In this document: positions 1-12,751 of the stretch, in pieces | Position numbering within the stretch: position 1 is the stretch's first letter | Layout of the letters: every line of letters starts with the position of its first letter | From: Sialis fuliginosa | Taxonomy: Eukaryota; Arthropoda; Insecta; Megaloptera; Sialidae | Reading direction: 5' to 3' | Assembly: GCA_961205875.1 (NCBI GenBank) | Contig: OY540816.1 | Coordinates: 15,324,701 to 15,388,700 of the forward strand | Length of the DNA stretch: 64,000 nt | Made by a program: the position numbers and the translations under genes | The notes under the pieces: generated by a model | Databases searched by the model: none | The model's input: only the letters and a program-made list of their open reading frames with translations | What the model was told of the DNA's origin: nothing

Positions 1-6
1 TAAAAG

Positions 7-715
7 CAGGGCCGTAACTACCATCAGGGCAGCTGGGGCGGTACCCAGGGCACCCGAGCATAGAGGGCCCCCGAAAAAGGAAGGTTTTTTTTTACGAAAT
101 TAGATTTTAAAAGTTTTAAGTTAAACTCATTTTGATTCAACACGGAGAAAAATCAATTCAAAAAATCTGAAAAAAATTGAGAATATAGCTTTTAATTAGT
201 ACTTTCAATGAAAATTATAACGAATATTGTCAACAATTTTTTGGGCCCCTTTCCCATAGACTAAAAATTGTACTCACATTTTTTTTCACTTATCCCATTG
301 AGTTAGGTATCTATAGATGGGTCTCCTAAAATACAACAATAATGTTATATGACCTTCTGATTTACCCCTTCAGTCACGATTATTTGCTTTTAAATGTCTT
401 TATCAAAGCCCATCCCCCCTCTAATTTCTAAACTATCAATTAAAAAAATCTAAAAAATTCCAGAATGTAGCTTTTAATTAGTATTTTAAATTATAACGAA
501 CACTGTAGCGAAAACAGTTTATGAAAAATGTTGAAATAAGTATTTTTTATAAATCGTAGTGAGAATGGGTACGGAACCCTATCATGTGCGGGCCCAACAC
601 GCACTTGGCCGTTTTATTTATTTGGTCATCTTATCCCGTGAGCTGTTATGTTTTTTTTTAGAGTTCCCCAACTTAAAATTTTGTCAGAGGTCTTGAATTT
701 ATAACTACGCCATTG
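7..715. mobile_element. Probable degraded DNA transposon, hAT-like ends
   Basis: The left end CAGGGCCGTAACTA and the right end, read on the minus strand as CAATGGCGTAGTTAT, are imperfect inverted repeats of the CAGNGGCGTA type. The target-site duplication cannot be tested on the left because the window begins there. Interior has no coding frame. Confidence 0.35.
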
Positions 716-766
716 ATCACAATACTAAAGAGTTTGATGATTTGTGGTTTATGTACTTAATACATA

Positions 767-968
767 TGAGGAGCTGCGGAACAAACCCAGAAAAATCCAA
801 CTTTTTCTGTCTTTTTATAGTGGATTTGATAGCTTTTGTTCCGCGATATGTTTTTAAAAAGCCAAGAGGTTTTAGGAATATTTGATCCGAAATCTTTGGT
901 CAGTCAATCCGGTGAAAAAAATCATTTCGGTTCAGTGGATTTATCCGGTTTTGTTCTGCAGCTCCTCA
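767..968. mobile_element. MITE, TA target site (Tc1/mariner-like)
   Basis: Inverted ends of about 36 bp begin TGAGGAGCTGCGGAACAAA on the left and TGAGGAGCTGCAGAACAAAA on the right (minus strand). TA dinucleotides flank both sides (765-766 and 969-970). 202 bp, non-coding; a short open frame inside it is chance. Confidence 0.75.
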
Positions 969-1439
969 TATATCAATTGTTTGGAAAAAAAATAACTATA
1001 CACCCACGAACGAACTTTATTATTTTTTACATTGTATACATTCCAACAAAAAAGCATGAAATAAAGTATAATTAAGTTTCCTTAATTCACACACCTCCAC
1101 ATACTGACGCAAAGTTGTTTATATACTATGTACATAACCTATGTTCTTATCTACAAAGTGCCTCAAAAAAAAATTGGATGTTAAATTTAAATACATAATG
1201 TTATATTATATACTAAAAATGAATGTATTTTATCGTTACAATAATAATAATTATAGTAATAATAGTAATAATAATAAATAATTAACATAATAATAAAATT
1301 CCTAAAAATAAAAGTAAATACAGTTGTTTAATTGTTGTTGATTGCATTTGATATACTTATTTATTTATTTATATGTTTTATTTGTTTTCTTGATGTTGGT
1401 ATTGGATGGTTGATTGTTGATTGTTAATGATGTTGATAT

Positions 1440-4400
1440 TTATTCTGCAGCTGCACCTGCTGGTTTCCATCCATCGCACATTTTTCTTAAGAATGCTGTG
1501 AACATAATAAATTTCCAATTATTATTTTAATTGGTAACAATAATAAGCGATCTTCAGTTATTTTATCGGTTTGGTTGCGTATACATAAAATGGTTGCATG
1601 TAATAAAAAATTCGGGCAAGACATATACGGGTATATGCCATAAGGGTTCCGAAGTACGTACTACGTGGACTGTTTGAGGTCACAGATGCAATTTTGAGTT
1701 AGAAAAAAATATAAAATATATGGTCATACATTTCGACACTCCACATTTGAAAATAAAAAATTCTATGACCCCTCCTTATTATTTCAAATTTTAAAATGAT
1801 ATTGTCGTTGGTAGTCCCACCAAAACCTTATTACCAATTTTTTTCAAATTATTTGCTGAATTAGAGGTACGGGAGGCAAAATAAAAGACTGATGGCGCCA
1901 TTTTTGAGTTAGAAAAAAGAAATAAAAAATATGGCCATATTCTGCTAATTAAGATTTAATTTGATTTAAAGCCCCATACCGTCGCTATTTTTGATTTAGA
2001 AAAAAATAAGAAAGATGGTCAAATTTACTAGATATTTTGCTTTGACTGAAAAGGACGGACGGACGTCAAAGTAAGATTAATAGGGTTTCTTCGGAACCCT
2101 TAAAAATGAACTGAAAAATTATGGTTACATAATTATACAACCATTTTGATATGCCACTGAAATTAAATCATGCACATAAACAATGGCGTAACCAGGATTT
2201 TTATAGGGGGATTTTTTATGGAGGAGCTATTGACATATAACATACATTTCTGGTTACATCACTGTACTTAATTTAATTAGGAACATATATTTACTCTACT
2301 CTAAGTGCGTTATTCAAAAAACTTTCTATATACTATTTCATCTACTTTATAGCGGCGTTTTTTCGACAATCCTTAAATTAACACGAACCCATATTTGTTA
2401 AAAAAATAAAATAAAAATGAAAATAAAATTAAAAAATGTAATTGAAGAGATTGGTGTTACGAAAAGAACTTCATTTGAAATTCCTAAAGGTTTCATAAAA
2501 AACTCCTTTCCAAAAACTCTGTTCTGAAGTTTTATTCTTGTAATTCATTTCCAAACTAACATATTTTATTAATTAAATTTTGAAAATAGCCAAAAATGTG
2601 TTGCTATGTTAAAATCTGGATTTGTCATGTTATATTTTTTTGTTAAAATCCTAGCAGTCGATTTATTAAATAAATTGAATGGATGTTTCAGAACATAAGA
2701 ATAATAATATTATATACATAATATACCTGCACTCAAGAACATATTTACACATATCTAAAAACGACGTTTCGGTGTTAAGTGTTATTATTTATTAATTTTG
2801 TAATTTGATTAAAGTGATTGATTAGAAAAGTCGATTTTAGACAATATGTACACAATATAAAATTTACTAATATTGTTGAAATTCACACAAATGTACAATA
2901 ATATTTAATTTACAACTACCACAAATAATTAAATGATTTTCATATATACAATTAGAACATAAACATCAATAGTTTCTCATATACAGTGTGTCCCAGGATA
3001 GATGTAACAAGAGTACAATGAATAAAAAAAATTCTAATTTAACATTTGGGGATAGAGTCCTGCTTGATGTAAAACTAACGTATACTAAAAATTAGTTTAT
3101 TTGGTCTTCTACAGGGTATTTCATTAGCAAAGTTGAAAAAATTTCAAAGTGTCTGAAAATATATAGAGAAATAAAAGGGAAGAAGGTATAATATTTGACT
3201 TACATTGAAATTTGCAATTACAAGTAGGGCGTTTATTATAAATCTCGATTGTACTCTTGAATCGACCCTGAATATAGCAAATGTTTTTTGTTTCATACTT
3301 GATGAAAGTTAGCAAAAATATAATTTATATTTCAAATCTAATAATACATCATACTAAAAATGATATATGAAAATATATTTCATAAATTTAAATTGCGAAA
3401 AATTAAATTGAGTTTTTTTTACAAATAATGTAATAGTTTCCAAAATGTTTAACACAACTTAAAAATTAATAACATCGACTACCTTGTTTTAAAATCGTTA
3501 TTCTATTGTGCCGGCTAACTGTTTAGAACAAAAGACATAAATAGAAAGAAGAAGAAGAAGAAGAAGAAGAATCGTTATTCTGCTAGAATTACTAAATATA
3601 ATATGCGTTCAAGTTAAGCGAGACGTAATCCTTTAGCTGTGCGTTGCTGAAATATCTACATAATTCGCTAAATACTCACAAATATGTGATTAAATATCTT
3701 CAACTGTTTAGGAGATGATCTTCTTGAGGAAAGCTATGGAAAATAAATAAACAACAGGGTCACACATGGTGTTAATTAGTTGGGATTGAAAATGGCGGAG
3801 ATCGAATCTCGAATCTCTTTCCAGTTAATTTATATAAAATAAAGAAGTAATTGTGCAACAAAAGGGTGTGTACTGTGTATTCTACCTTTATCAATTCTTC
3901 ATTTAAATCTGTATTGTGAACTGGGTATGTCCAAAACATTTAGGATAAATAAATATTTACGGTAAATATGGAGAACATAAGTGGACTGACGTCACAACTA
4001 TAAAAATCACGTGTTGATGTGTTAGAATAGAGTAGAATGTGCTGTATCTTTAAGTAACTTAGGAATTTTTTTGCTGTCTCATAGGGAGTTTCACGCTATT
4101 GGTTGACGGCTAGTGACGTAGCTATTAATTTAACAAAATGGCCAGTGACGTCACTCGCACTACCCTCTCTTCGAGATTGATTCCCCGTTTTTAATCTAAC
4201 CAAAACTACCCGCTTTCGCCCCAATACATTGTCCCAACCAAGGACAGTTAACATGTATATATATTATTAGAGCATCAACTCTATTCTGAATAACTATATA
4301 CGTGATTTTGACAGTTGTAACATCAGTTCACTCATGTTCTCCGTATTAACGATGTTTTATTTTACAATACCAAACACTTACAAGAAATTAAAAATAACAA

Positions 4401-7400
4401 TTTCATGAATATTAAGTTTTAAACTCCCATAACATTCGAATCTTGGCTTCTGGGTGTAAGCCACTTCGATTTGGTCGAGTTATCGGCTAATAATACGACC
4501 AAAGCCAAGATCCATATCAAGATCATCGTGGAAGCCTCAAGATTTCCATAAAATTTTATACAAGCTATTTTCTGAATTTTTTTAATTATCATAAAATTTT
4601 CATTAAAGTTCAGTTCATTCTAAAATATTTATTTATACTAAATGTTTATACAAATATTATATAAGCTTTTGTTGTGTTCTTCTGGCAGTGTTTCTGTGTA
4701 TTGGACTGTCCCAAAAGACTGTTAGGAAGTTTCGCGATATAAGTATTATGAAGTATGTTGTCAATATATATATAAATGATTTTATGTACAGCAAACACAA
4801 AAAAAATCTGTTTAGAAGTATGTATTTTTACAGATTTTATAAAAAAATGGATTAATTAAAATATCTGAACAAAAATTTATTGTTGATAAATTAGATAAAA
4901 ATTGTAAACAATCAAACATTGAAATTAAACTTATATGCATTAGGGTGGGTCGAAAATAGGAAATTTTCGCGGATCAAATCGTTATAGTGCGCAAAATTTG
5001 CTACTCATTAATACAAGCAAAATATCATCATTTTTTTTTTTAAATCGGTCAATATCTTCAGATCGTGCAATGAGCCTAATGTTTCGAAAATTTGACTAGT
5101 GATTTTTTTTAAATGATAAAAAAATTATGGGTCAGATTTTGATGAAAATGGGTCGCAAGTAGAGCTGGGCGTGTGAGTAATTTTTGCTCACGATCACGCA
5201 CGCTCACGAGAGAAAATTTTGTAGTCACGCCCGCTCACTCACGGTTACAAAAAAGTATTCACGATCACGCCCGCTCACGAATTCTATTTTTTTACTCACG
5301 CCCGATCACGCACGACGGGTCACGCTCGTGACCCGAATAATATGTTATAAATAAAATGTTTAATGAATTTTTTTCGTGCAATATAATATGTGTATATTTT
5401 ATATTTGTATAATTTTTCACTATATTTTTAATATGTATAAAAATTCGATTAACAGATTATCATATATGCATGAGATCAGAAATTAAAGAAATATCAAAAT
5501 ATACATACATATACTCACGGACTCACGCACGACAAAAATGTACTCACGCCCGATCACGCCCGATTGTTTTATTTTGACTCACGATCACGCCCGCTCACGA
5601 TCCAATATTTGAAAATCACTCACGTCACGTCGGGTCATGGCCGTGACCCGACGTGACCCGAAAAATTCACGGCCCGCGCCCAGCTCTAGTCGCAAGTAGC
5701 AACTTTTTCGCTCTATTATGATTTGATCCGCGAAACGTTCCTATTTTCGATCCACCCTTATATGCATAGTAAACAATAACATTTTTTTAATAAACTAAAA
5801 CAAAAGGGACTTAAAACACACTGTCTTAGGTAAACAATTCAAAACAAATGAAGGTTGATAATTCCAACAAATAAAAACAAGTGCAATTTGCCTTCGATAA
5901 ATACGGGATGTACAAACGCTATAATACACTTTCAAAATAATACTGTCATCAAATAAAAGGAAATACTAATTTACGAATACTTACGTGCATAAGGAGTGAA
6001 TCCATCATCATCCTCTGGTTCCATGCAGTCCTTAAGGATCTCATCGACCTTAGTATCTTCAAGATTTTCACCTTGAAAATTATAAAATGTAAATTAAACA
6101 ACAAAAAATTATAATTGTGGTGAAAAACGATAAATTCTACGACCAATAATTTTCCTTAAAAATGCAAATAATATTTATTTGAATGCTTACCAAGAGACAT
6201 AAGGGTGTGAGAAAGTTCAGCAGACAACATAAGTCCGTCCTCATTCTTGTCATAGAGTTTCAAGCACTCCAAGAAGTCTTCGTAGCAGCCTTGCTCTTTG
6301 TCCTTCTTGCATTGTGCGAAGATTGGAAGGAACTCGTCGAGTTTTATTTTCTTCTCACCTGAAAATAATTCATAATGAAATATGTTTGTAAGCCCTCACA
6401 TCATTATAGTAACATAACCTAGTTTTTTTTAAAGGGGGGGGGGGGTATTTTTTGCGAATAACAACAATTTATAGAAATATATTACTCATACTATCAAGTG
6501 CGTATACAGCCTCACTTCTCGGAGGCGGTCATACAGAAAAAAATTATAAATTTTACTTTCTAATAGCAGCATATACATATATTTGAAATAAACGTATAAT
6601 AAATATATATATAACATTTATTTAGAGCTGTTGTTTTCGAGATATTAGTTAACAAACATTTTCTTGACTGCAAATTCTTTAATTGTTTATTTTACAAATT
6701 CGAATTTTCCAATAAACGGTAGTAGAGAGAGATGCACAATATGATAACTAAAAATGAAGTCAACTCAATTTCCTATAACTCATAAATATATCTTCATAAT
6801 ATCTAGTGTATTCTTGTGGGGGTCATGACCCCTTGACCCCCCCTCTTGTATACGCGCCTGCATACTATATAAGTATATCCTTACATTTCTTAGAAATGAG
6901 AAAAGCAAAGCAATATACTCTCTTAAACTGAATCAGTGAGAATACCACTAATTCCTTCAGTGAACGTAAAAGTAACTGAAAATCAGTGGTCTATACTAGT
7001 TCTCATTGATCAATCAGTGATTTTGAGTCTATTAACAATGATCCACTGATTTAGTTTTAGAGAGTACGCCATATTGTCATATATTTAAATGCATGTGATA
7101 TTTACCCTTCTTCTTGGTACCACCAAGCTTCTCAATGGTGGCAAGAGTGGGGTTGCTGTTGAGTGCTCTGAGCACATCACCAAGATTGAAGGCATCGATG
7201 GAGTTTTCTCCTGTGAAATCGTAGATGGAGAAGGCGAATGTGGCCCCTGGAAATGACAATTAAGAAAATGTTTAGTTAAATATAGATGCGTGTAATATTG
7301 ACTCTTAAAGAGATTGTTATAGTTTTCAAAATAGGGCTTCACACCGAGACGAAATTCGGCAACGTTTCGTATATGTGTATAAAAATGAATTTTTTATTTG

Positions 7401-10400
7401 AAAAATGAGACCGAAACTTTTTTCGGTCACGTGTATGGGCCGAGACCACTGAAATTTTGAAGAGACAAAACTGTTAGTTATAAATTCGAAACGAGACTTA
7501 CCTAAACTAAGTCTCGTCTCATCTCGTGTCGAATGAAGCCATATTTTTTTTATATTTTGACTATTTTGTTAATTAAATAGATAATATTACCACACAAAAA
7601 AATATTTCATATAAAATGAGTAAATTATGTAACATTGAATTCATTCATTTGCACTATCGGACAACCAAAAAATATTATAAAGCATTTAATAGACATTCAA
7701 AATAACTAAATTGTATAATTAACACTCTAATTTTATCATCCCTAAAAAAATAACAGACTAAAATAGCTTACTACCTTACCGATCCATATAAAATTATAGA
7801 TAATTCTGGCCCAGTCATGTATCTATAAATATATCTAGTGCTATTTTTATCTAACAATACTGGTGTGTAGAAAAACGTGCAATGCCCAACACTACACGAT
7901 GTAACAATTTTTCATGTTGTTACATAAAATCAATTTTGGTTGCTACACATTCAGTCTTTTAACGGCTATATTTTTTATAAATTATCTTTTTTCTTCTAGA
8001 TTCTTATTGGTCTGAAGTATAATCAAATATTAAATTTAAGTTATATTATAACTATAACATCTACATATATATTATATTATAAAACACAACGTCTCTCTGT
8101 CTGTCCGTTAGTGCGCTTATCACTAGAGAACCACTTATTCGATTTACAGTTTTTTTTATTCATAGATATGTTCCTTGTCTAGGTTTTAGTATATATTTTG
8201 TTACGTTAGGTAACATAAAGAATAAGCAGTGACGATAAATAGTAAATCAAGTCGGAAAAAAGTTTGCAATACTCTACCTAAACCGTTAAATATTGAACAA
8301 TATAATGTAATATGAATTATGTAGAGTAAAAAGAGGTAATTCAACTATATTTCTCAAAAATCCTTAACAATAAATCCATTGTCAACGCGAACGAATGCAA
8401 AAAATATAATATTTTGTGTTTTATAGATGTTCCTACGTAGATAAATATTTAAAAATATTATTTCAAAATTCAAAAATAGATATTACCTAATTCAAAATTG
8501 TTCAAATGATTAATCATAAGTTTTCTGCAGCTTTATGCAGTAGCGGACTAAGAGGGGGAGGAAAGCCCCGTGTCCCGTATGCAAAGGTAAAGGTAAAATT
8601 GTTAACCAACGGAAGAGCTTTTTTTTTTTACGAAGACTTTTTTCTCTCCAAAAAGTTTTTTTTTGGTTCTTCAAAAAAAAACTTTAATGGGGGGGGGGGG
8701 GGCATAACTAACATTCCACCTCGGGCCTCAATCTGGCTTTATGTATAAAATATAATTTTGTATTTTATAGATGTAAGTACGCAGATAAATTAACAATTAA
8801 TAGATATTTAAAAATTCAAATAAGTACAGTATAACTGATAAAATAATGATGCAATATTTTGAAACATCAGGATGTAAGTTTTTTTCCTACAGCAGTTCAC
8901 GGTCCTACCTGTATCCCGTACAATTATTTTTAACTGTTTGGAATCGAGGCCGGGGTCTATTTTTAAACTGCGCACACTCAGTGACTGGGGGACTATCATA
9001 TATCGAAGCAGGCCATGCCAATTGCCATATAAGACTGAGCATGGATATATTTAGATGTGGCAAATTTAGTGGTTAGTGCACCCAATCATGTAATTGCTGT
9101 ATGTACATCCAAAAATGGCTGGACTGATTAAAAAATATGTATAAATTATAAATGCATTATTATATTTAATTTGAGTTGATCAATAGAGATCAATGTTTTA
9201 ATGTTCACTTAATTATAATTTCTTCTTTTTATAATGATTTTTTTAGGGAAATTCAGTTTTTGTGATAATTTTAATAACTTTTTACTGATTTTTTAAATTT
9301 TGATTATTTTTTTTAAATGTTAGTAAAAAAGCACAAAGGTAAATAGTACTCACTTTCAACGTCAATTTTGCTGAGGTCAGACTGAAAAATGAAAACAAAA
9401 TTATTTTAATACGAATTTAAATTTTTTATTTTTATTGTAATTTTATTTGCATATCACAAAAAAGACAACTTATTATTTACATTTTTTTGTTTCAACTTTT
9501 TGATAACAAGCAATGCAAAAATAAAATAATACAAGAAATCATTTTATTTTGAATTTACTATCAAACATTCATCGTAAAACAAAAAATTTTATTTGAAAAT
9601 TAAAAGAAGAATTCGTATTGGCCTTTTGTCACTTGATAATTAAATACTAAACAGAAAACTAACTATTAAAGCATTTCTGATCGTTTTCTTCCAAAATCGA
9701 AAAGCGGTAATATACGAAGGCAATACCAAAAACTTTGATAGCGATGGTGGCATTTTATATTAAACAGTTAATTTATAAAAAATTAAATTTAAAAAATCAT
9801 AATAAATTATAAATGAAAAGTGCGTGAATAAGGAAGGAATGTCAACTGAAAAATAATAAGTTGTTTTTTGTCGTATTACCAAAAAATTAAAATAGGTTGC
9901 TTGGTATAATTATTACAATACATCATCTTGACAGTTTTAAAAATATCATTTGTTTTGTAAAAATAGGCGGTTTACGTAATAATTACATATTTCTTCAAAA
10001 ACCAATTATTACACCGATCGCGCTGATAAACGTTGGTAACTAAGATAATTAGCAAATAACACGTTTTCTTAAAAATATTACCATGGCGTTGAAATTTAGA
10101 TAGATACAGAATGCATAAATAAATACAAGGAAGATAAATTTTGTACTTCTAGATTAAATTTTGAACGTTATTTACTATATCTATCGCATCCTAACTACTT
10201 GGAAATAAAATTTATTTCTCTGGCTTCTATATTTAGATGTGTAAATTGCAAATGCATGCTATTTTTATATAATCATAAGTATGTTCTAGAAGTTTCTAAT
10301 AATTTTTAACGTCCTAAAATAAAATTAACAAATTTGAAAACATTTATTGGTTTTTAGGTATAAGCTGTTTTTTTTTTCTCCATGAAGCGCATGTACTATA

Positions 10401-10805
10401 CATTACATACTTAAGTTACTTCGGGTCTTTACAGAATGTGTAGTGGCTTCTACTAATATGGAAATCATTAGTAAGCAAAACTATCAAAACAGAATCCAAT
10501 CAGTTAATAAGTAAGTTTGAGGAATAGGTAATTTCTAGATATATGCATCATTTTTTCAACTTAACATTAACTTGAATACACCAGTAGATTTCCATGCAAA
10601 GAAGCCACTATTAAGTTATTAACAATTGCTTCTAGAAAACAAAACACTATTCACATTCCATAAAAACCAAAGCTTGCCGCGACCACGTTTTTCACTTACG
10701 ACGTTTCTGAGTATTAGGAAACATTTTAAATAATTTTCCGCACTTTGAGTATAATTTTGTAAAATGTGTATTTCCGCACTTAAAGTATTCACTTAGACTC
10801 ACCAT
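1440..10805 (-). CDS. Mlc1: Myosin alkali (essential) light chain, Mlc1-type, six exons
   Basis: Coding exons in reading order: 10803-10805 (only the ATG), 9354-9381, 7106-7246, 6191-6358, 5985-6071, 1440-1495; 483 nt, 160 aa. All introns have GT-AG ends. The protein is an EF-hand calmodulin-fold light chain that wraps the lever arm of muscle myosin II heavy chain and stiffens it. Recognisable family stretches are [46 protein letters not shown] and the end [14 protein letters not shown]. Length equals the usual 150-160 aa of insect alkali light chains. A first coding exon holding just the initiator ATG is a known pattern in muscle light-chain genes. Drosophila Mlc1 uses alternative C-terminal exons; I looked in the 4.5-kb last intron and saw no clear second terminal exon. 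The introns carry many small transposons. Very sure of family, less sure that 1440-1495 is the only 3' exon. Confidence 0.95.
1643..2100. mobile_element. MITE with GGGTTCCGAAG inverted ends, TA-flanked
   Basis: Left end AGGGTTCCGAAG is exactly inverted at the right (CTTCGGAACCCT), with TA on both sides (1641-1642, 2101-2102). The interior near the right end has a GGAC tandem run. Ends of this GGGTTCCG type occur in many insect genomes. Confidence 0.65.
2181..2264. mobile_element. Short hAT MITE remnant
   Basis: Ends CAATGGCGTAACCAGGA and, inverted, CAGTGATGTAACCAGAAATG. The flanking octamers CACATAAA and TACTTAAT agree at 5 of 8 positions, so the copy is old. 84 bp, non-coding. Confidence 0.6.
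3548..3571 (+). repeat. (GAA)8 microsatellite
   Basis: Eight uninterrupted GAA units in the last intron of the myosin light chain gene. Confidence 0.95.
3961..4350. mobile_element. MITE with roughly 50-bp inverted ends, carrying two TGACGTCA palindromes
   Basis: Left arm starts GGTAAATATGGAGAACATAA and runs through ACTGACGTCACAACTATAAA. The right arm inverted reads GTTAATACGGAGAACATGAG and continues in register through AAATCACG. TA dinucleotides sit at the arm starts. Two exact cAMP-response-element palindromes lie at 3987-3994 and 4146-4153. Located in the last myosin light chain intron. Confidence 0.75.
4941..5760. mobile_element. Outer MITE, interrupted by a younger hAT element
   Basis: Left end TAGGGTGGGTCGAAAATAGG and inverted right end TAAGGGTGGATCGAAAATAG match over about 40 bp (both continue to CGCGGATCAAATC). 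TATGCAT is repeated directly at both flanks (4934-4940, 5761-5767). Without the 529-bp insertion and its 8-bp duplication it would be about 283 bp. Non-coding. Confidence 0.8.
5160..5688. mobile_element. hAT MITE nested in the outer element, rich in CACG repeats
   Basis: Perfect 8-bp target duplication GTCGCAAG (5152-5159 and 5689-5696). Inverted ends TAGAGCTGGGCG and CGCCCAGCTCTA. The subterminal parts on both sides are built from many irregular repeats of CTCACGATCACGCCCG. Such clustered subterminal motifs in hAT elements are typically transposase-binding sites (family knowledge). No coding capacity. Confidence 0.9.
6495..6860. mobile_element. hAT MITE with perfect 8-bp target duplication
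   Basis: CATACTAT flanks both sides (6487-6494, 6861-6868). Inverted ends are CAAGTGCGTATACA and, on the other strand, CAGGCGCGTATACA. The inner flanks are rich in G and C runs. 366 bp, non-coding, in a myosin light chain intron. Confidence 0.88.
6918..7064. mobile_element. 147-bp MITE, TA-flanked, CTCTCT ends
   Basis: Left end CTCTCTTAAACTGAATCAGT; right end inverted CTCTCTAAAACTAAATCAGT; TA on both sides. The arms cover almost half the element, so the transcript would fold on itself. It lies 40 bp from a myosin light chain exon. Confidence 0.8.
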
Positions 10806-10990
10806 TATGATGCCGGTGGTGGTGGAGGTGTGTGCGCTTTTCGGCTCCTGAGTCTAACTCGCGTCTGGGAGAATGGACCAGAAGTGGGTCCGCTCCCGCC
10901 CCTCCCAATGCTTTTAACCGGGGGAAGGCGGGACGCCCGAACGACGTCGCGATGCCTCAACTACAGCACGACGCTCAGTAATGTCTATTT
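10806..10990 (-). promoter_or_regulatory. GC-rich 5' UTR and probable core promoter of the myosin light chain gene
   Basis: Directly upstream of the ATG-only exon, about 180 bp is far richer in GC than anything nearby. On the minus strand it contains a GC box (GGGAGGGGCGGGAGCGG, about 10890-10906) next to a TATA-like TTAAAAG (about 10912-10918). No transcription start can be proven from sequence. Confidence 0.4.
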
Positions 10991-12751
10991 ACGTACTCTT
11001 AAGAAACATAATATGAACACGTAACTTCAAGTCTTTTTGTACTTCTATTTGTTTGTCACCAATGCAAAAATAAATCCAAAAAAGAAGTTCAGATCTAAAA
11101 TATCCCAAATTATTAACCAGCTAATGCCCTATCTAATCTACAAATTGATGTAATTGATGGATCGAACATTGAAAACACATTACTTTCATTTGCTACATGT
11201 AAACGTTATCTACAAATGGATCATGTTATAATTAAAATCCATACCAAACGTTGTAATTTATGAACCAAATAAACCAACCAAATCTAAACTCTGTACAACG
11301 GTAACGTTTATTTTACCTTATGAATAAAAATTGATGAATACCTACCCATGGTAAAAAAATAAAAATAACATACAATATTTTTCAACTAAACTGAATTCAT
11401 TTATTGATATTTACAAAATACGATAAACTTGTTAATAATAATAATCATAATATATTAAAATTAAGAAAAAGTTCTAAAATGTCATGCAAAATAAGATTAA
11501 CTGTAATTTCCCACACCATAACCAAGGATCTGGGAAAAACTTGAAACTATGACGATCTGGCAACGGAGGATTTATTTTGGGACCACAATAAGCAACGACC
11601 TTAAAAGAATTGCTTCTCCCTATAAGTAAATCCGAATTCTTTATAAATGATGCATGACAAGTAGGTCAACGGTAATAACATTATAGCTTGACAATTATTC
11701 TAAATGTAATAAGTACAGACGTAAGAATAAACGACGGTTTTCATACACACAACACAGTGTACAAACTATAGAAGTTTACCTACACCGAAGTTCAATCAGT
11801 TTAAATAATTTTATTCAACAACGATGAAACGTGTTAACAAGATCTGAAGGGAGTTGATAATTTAAATACGAATTGTTTCATATATTTTAAAATTAAATAC
11901 TCTTCTTTTTGCTATATAATGATTTACGTTAAGGGGGTCATTTCTAAATTTGCCCCTTTACTGTTCTGCAGTTACTGTTAACATTGTTTAATAAAACAAT
12001 CATCTTATGGAAATCTTATATTTAACTTAATTCAGGAGCCTGCGTTATCATAGCGCGAATAACAATATACTATAGATCACAAAAATACCTCAATGTTGTT
12101 TTGTATTCGTCGGAAAATTTTAAATAAAAATAAACATACAACGTATTTATAATACTACTAAAATTAAATGCTCTTTAAAATCAAAAGAATAGAGATTCTA
12201 TTGTACTAAAAACTACTTCAGATTGTAAATGTTATTGAATTAATATTATATGAATGTAATTGTTATTAATAATTAGTCAATCTACCAAAAGAAGCAAACA
12301 CTAATGTGTAAGGCATATCTTTAATAATATTACTGCTGGTTGGTACATAGAATCAATCATCATCAACGGAGCTAACAAAATTTGCTAGCATGCAAGCACT
12401 TTCAAATGGGGTATTAATTCTGTGATAGTATCAGAACAGTGATACTTCAACTTATTATAACATAGTTTGCGACTGTGACCGTACAAAATAATTTTCATAA
12501 TATCACCATTGTTTTAACACCGTTGGTGTTTACCAACCACGCGTACACAAAACTTGTCAAACATTTCATGAAACTTCAACGATCACAAAGCTTCTCGTAT
12601 CTTCGATATTGCGAGGAAGCAATTATTGCCTAATGAATAATCTGAACCGCATTTCCACAAATAGAAAATTATTTTATTTTCATAAAACACATACATCCAT
12701 ATACGTACATAATCAATATTTGTGAGCATTAAAAAACTAGATCAAAACATT
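10991..12751. other. Intergenic region between the myosin light chain gene and the unknown 389-aa gene
   Basis: No coding frame that I can support. It should hold distal muscle-gene control sequences at its left end and the 3' UTR of the minus-strand gene at its right end. The only repeat I recognise is the MITE fragment at 12384-12581. Confidence 0.5.
12384..12581 (+). mobile_element. MITE copy 1 (GCTAGC family), 3' end missing
   Basis: Closely matches 19781-20000 in the same orientation, from GCTAGC through AAGCACT, CAGTGATACTTCAACTTAT, ATAATTTTCATAATATC and on to TTGTCAAACATTTCATGAAA. After about 12581 the similarity stops and the terminal inverted repeat seen in the other copy is absent. 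Confidence 0.8.

Noticed and set aside
1495-5985. Alternative C-terminal exon for the myosin light chain, as in Drosophila Mlc1
   Set aside because: No segment with a good 3' splice site and a plausible light-chain ending was found in this intron by eye.
7340-7545. GAGACGA and CTCGTCTC motifs at both sides of a 200-bp block
   Set aside because: The inverted similarity is short and interrupted, and no target duplication could be found; perhaps an old transposon, but not supportable.
8506-9076. Open frames of 80, 76 and 63 codons in a myosin light chain intron
   Set aside because: They cross poly-G and poly-T runs and a fragment with a CAGTAGCGGACTAAG transposon-like end; no coding signature.
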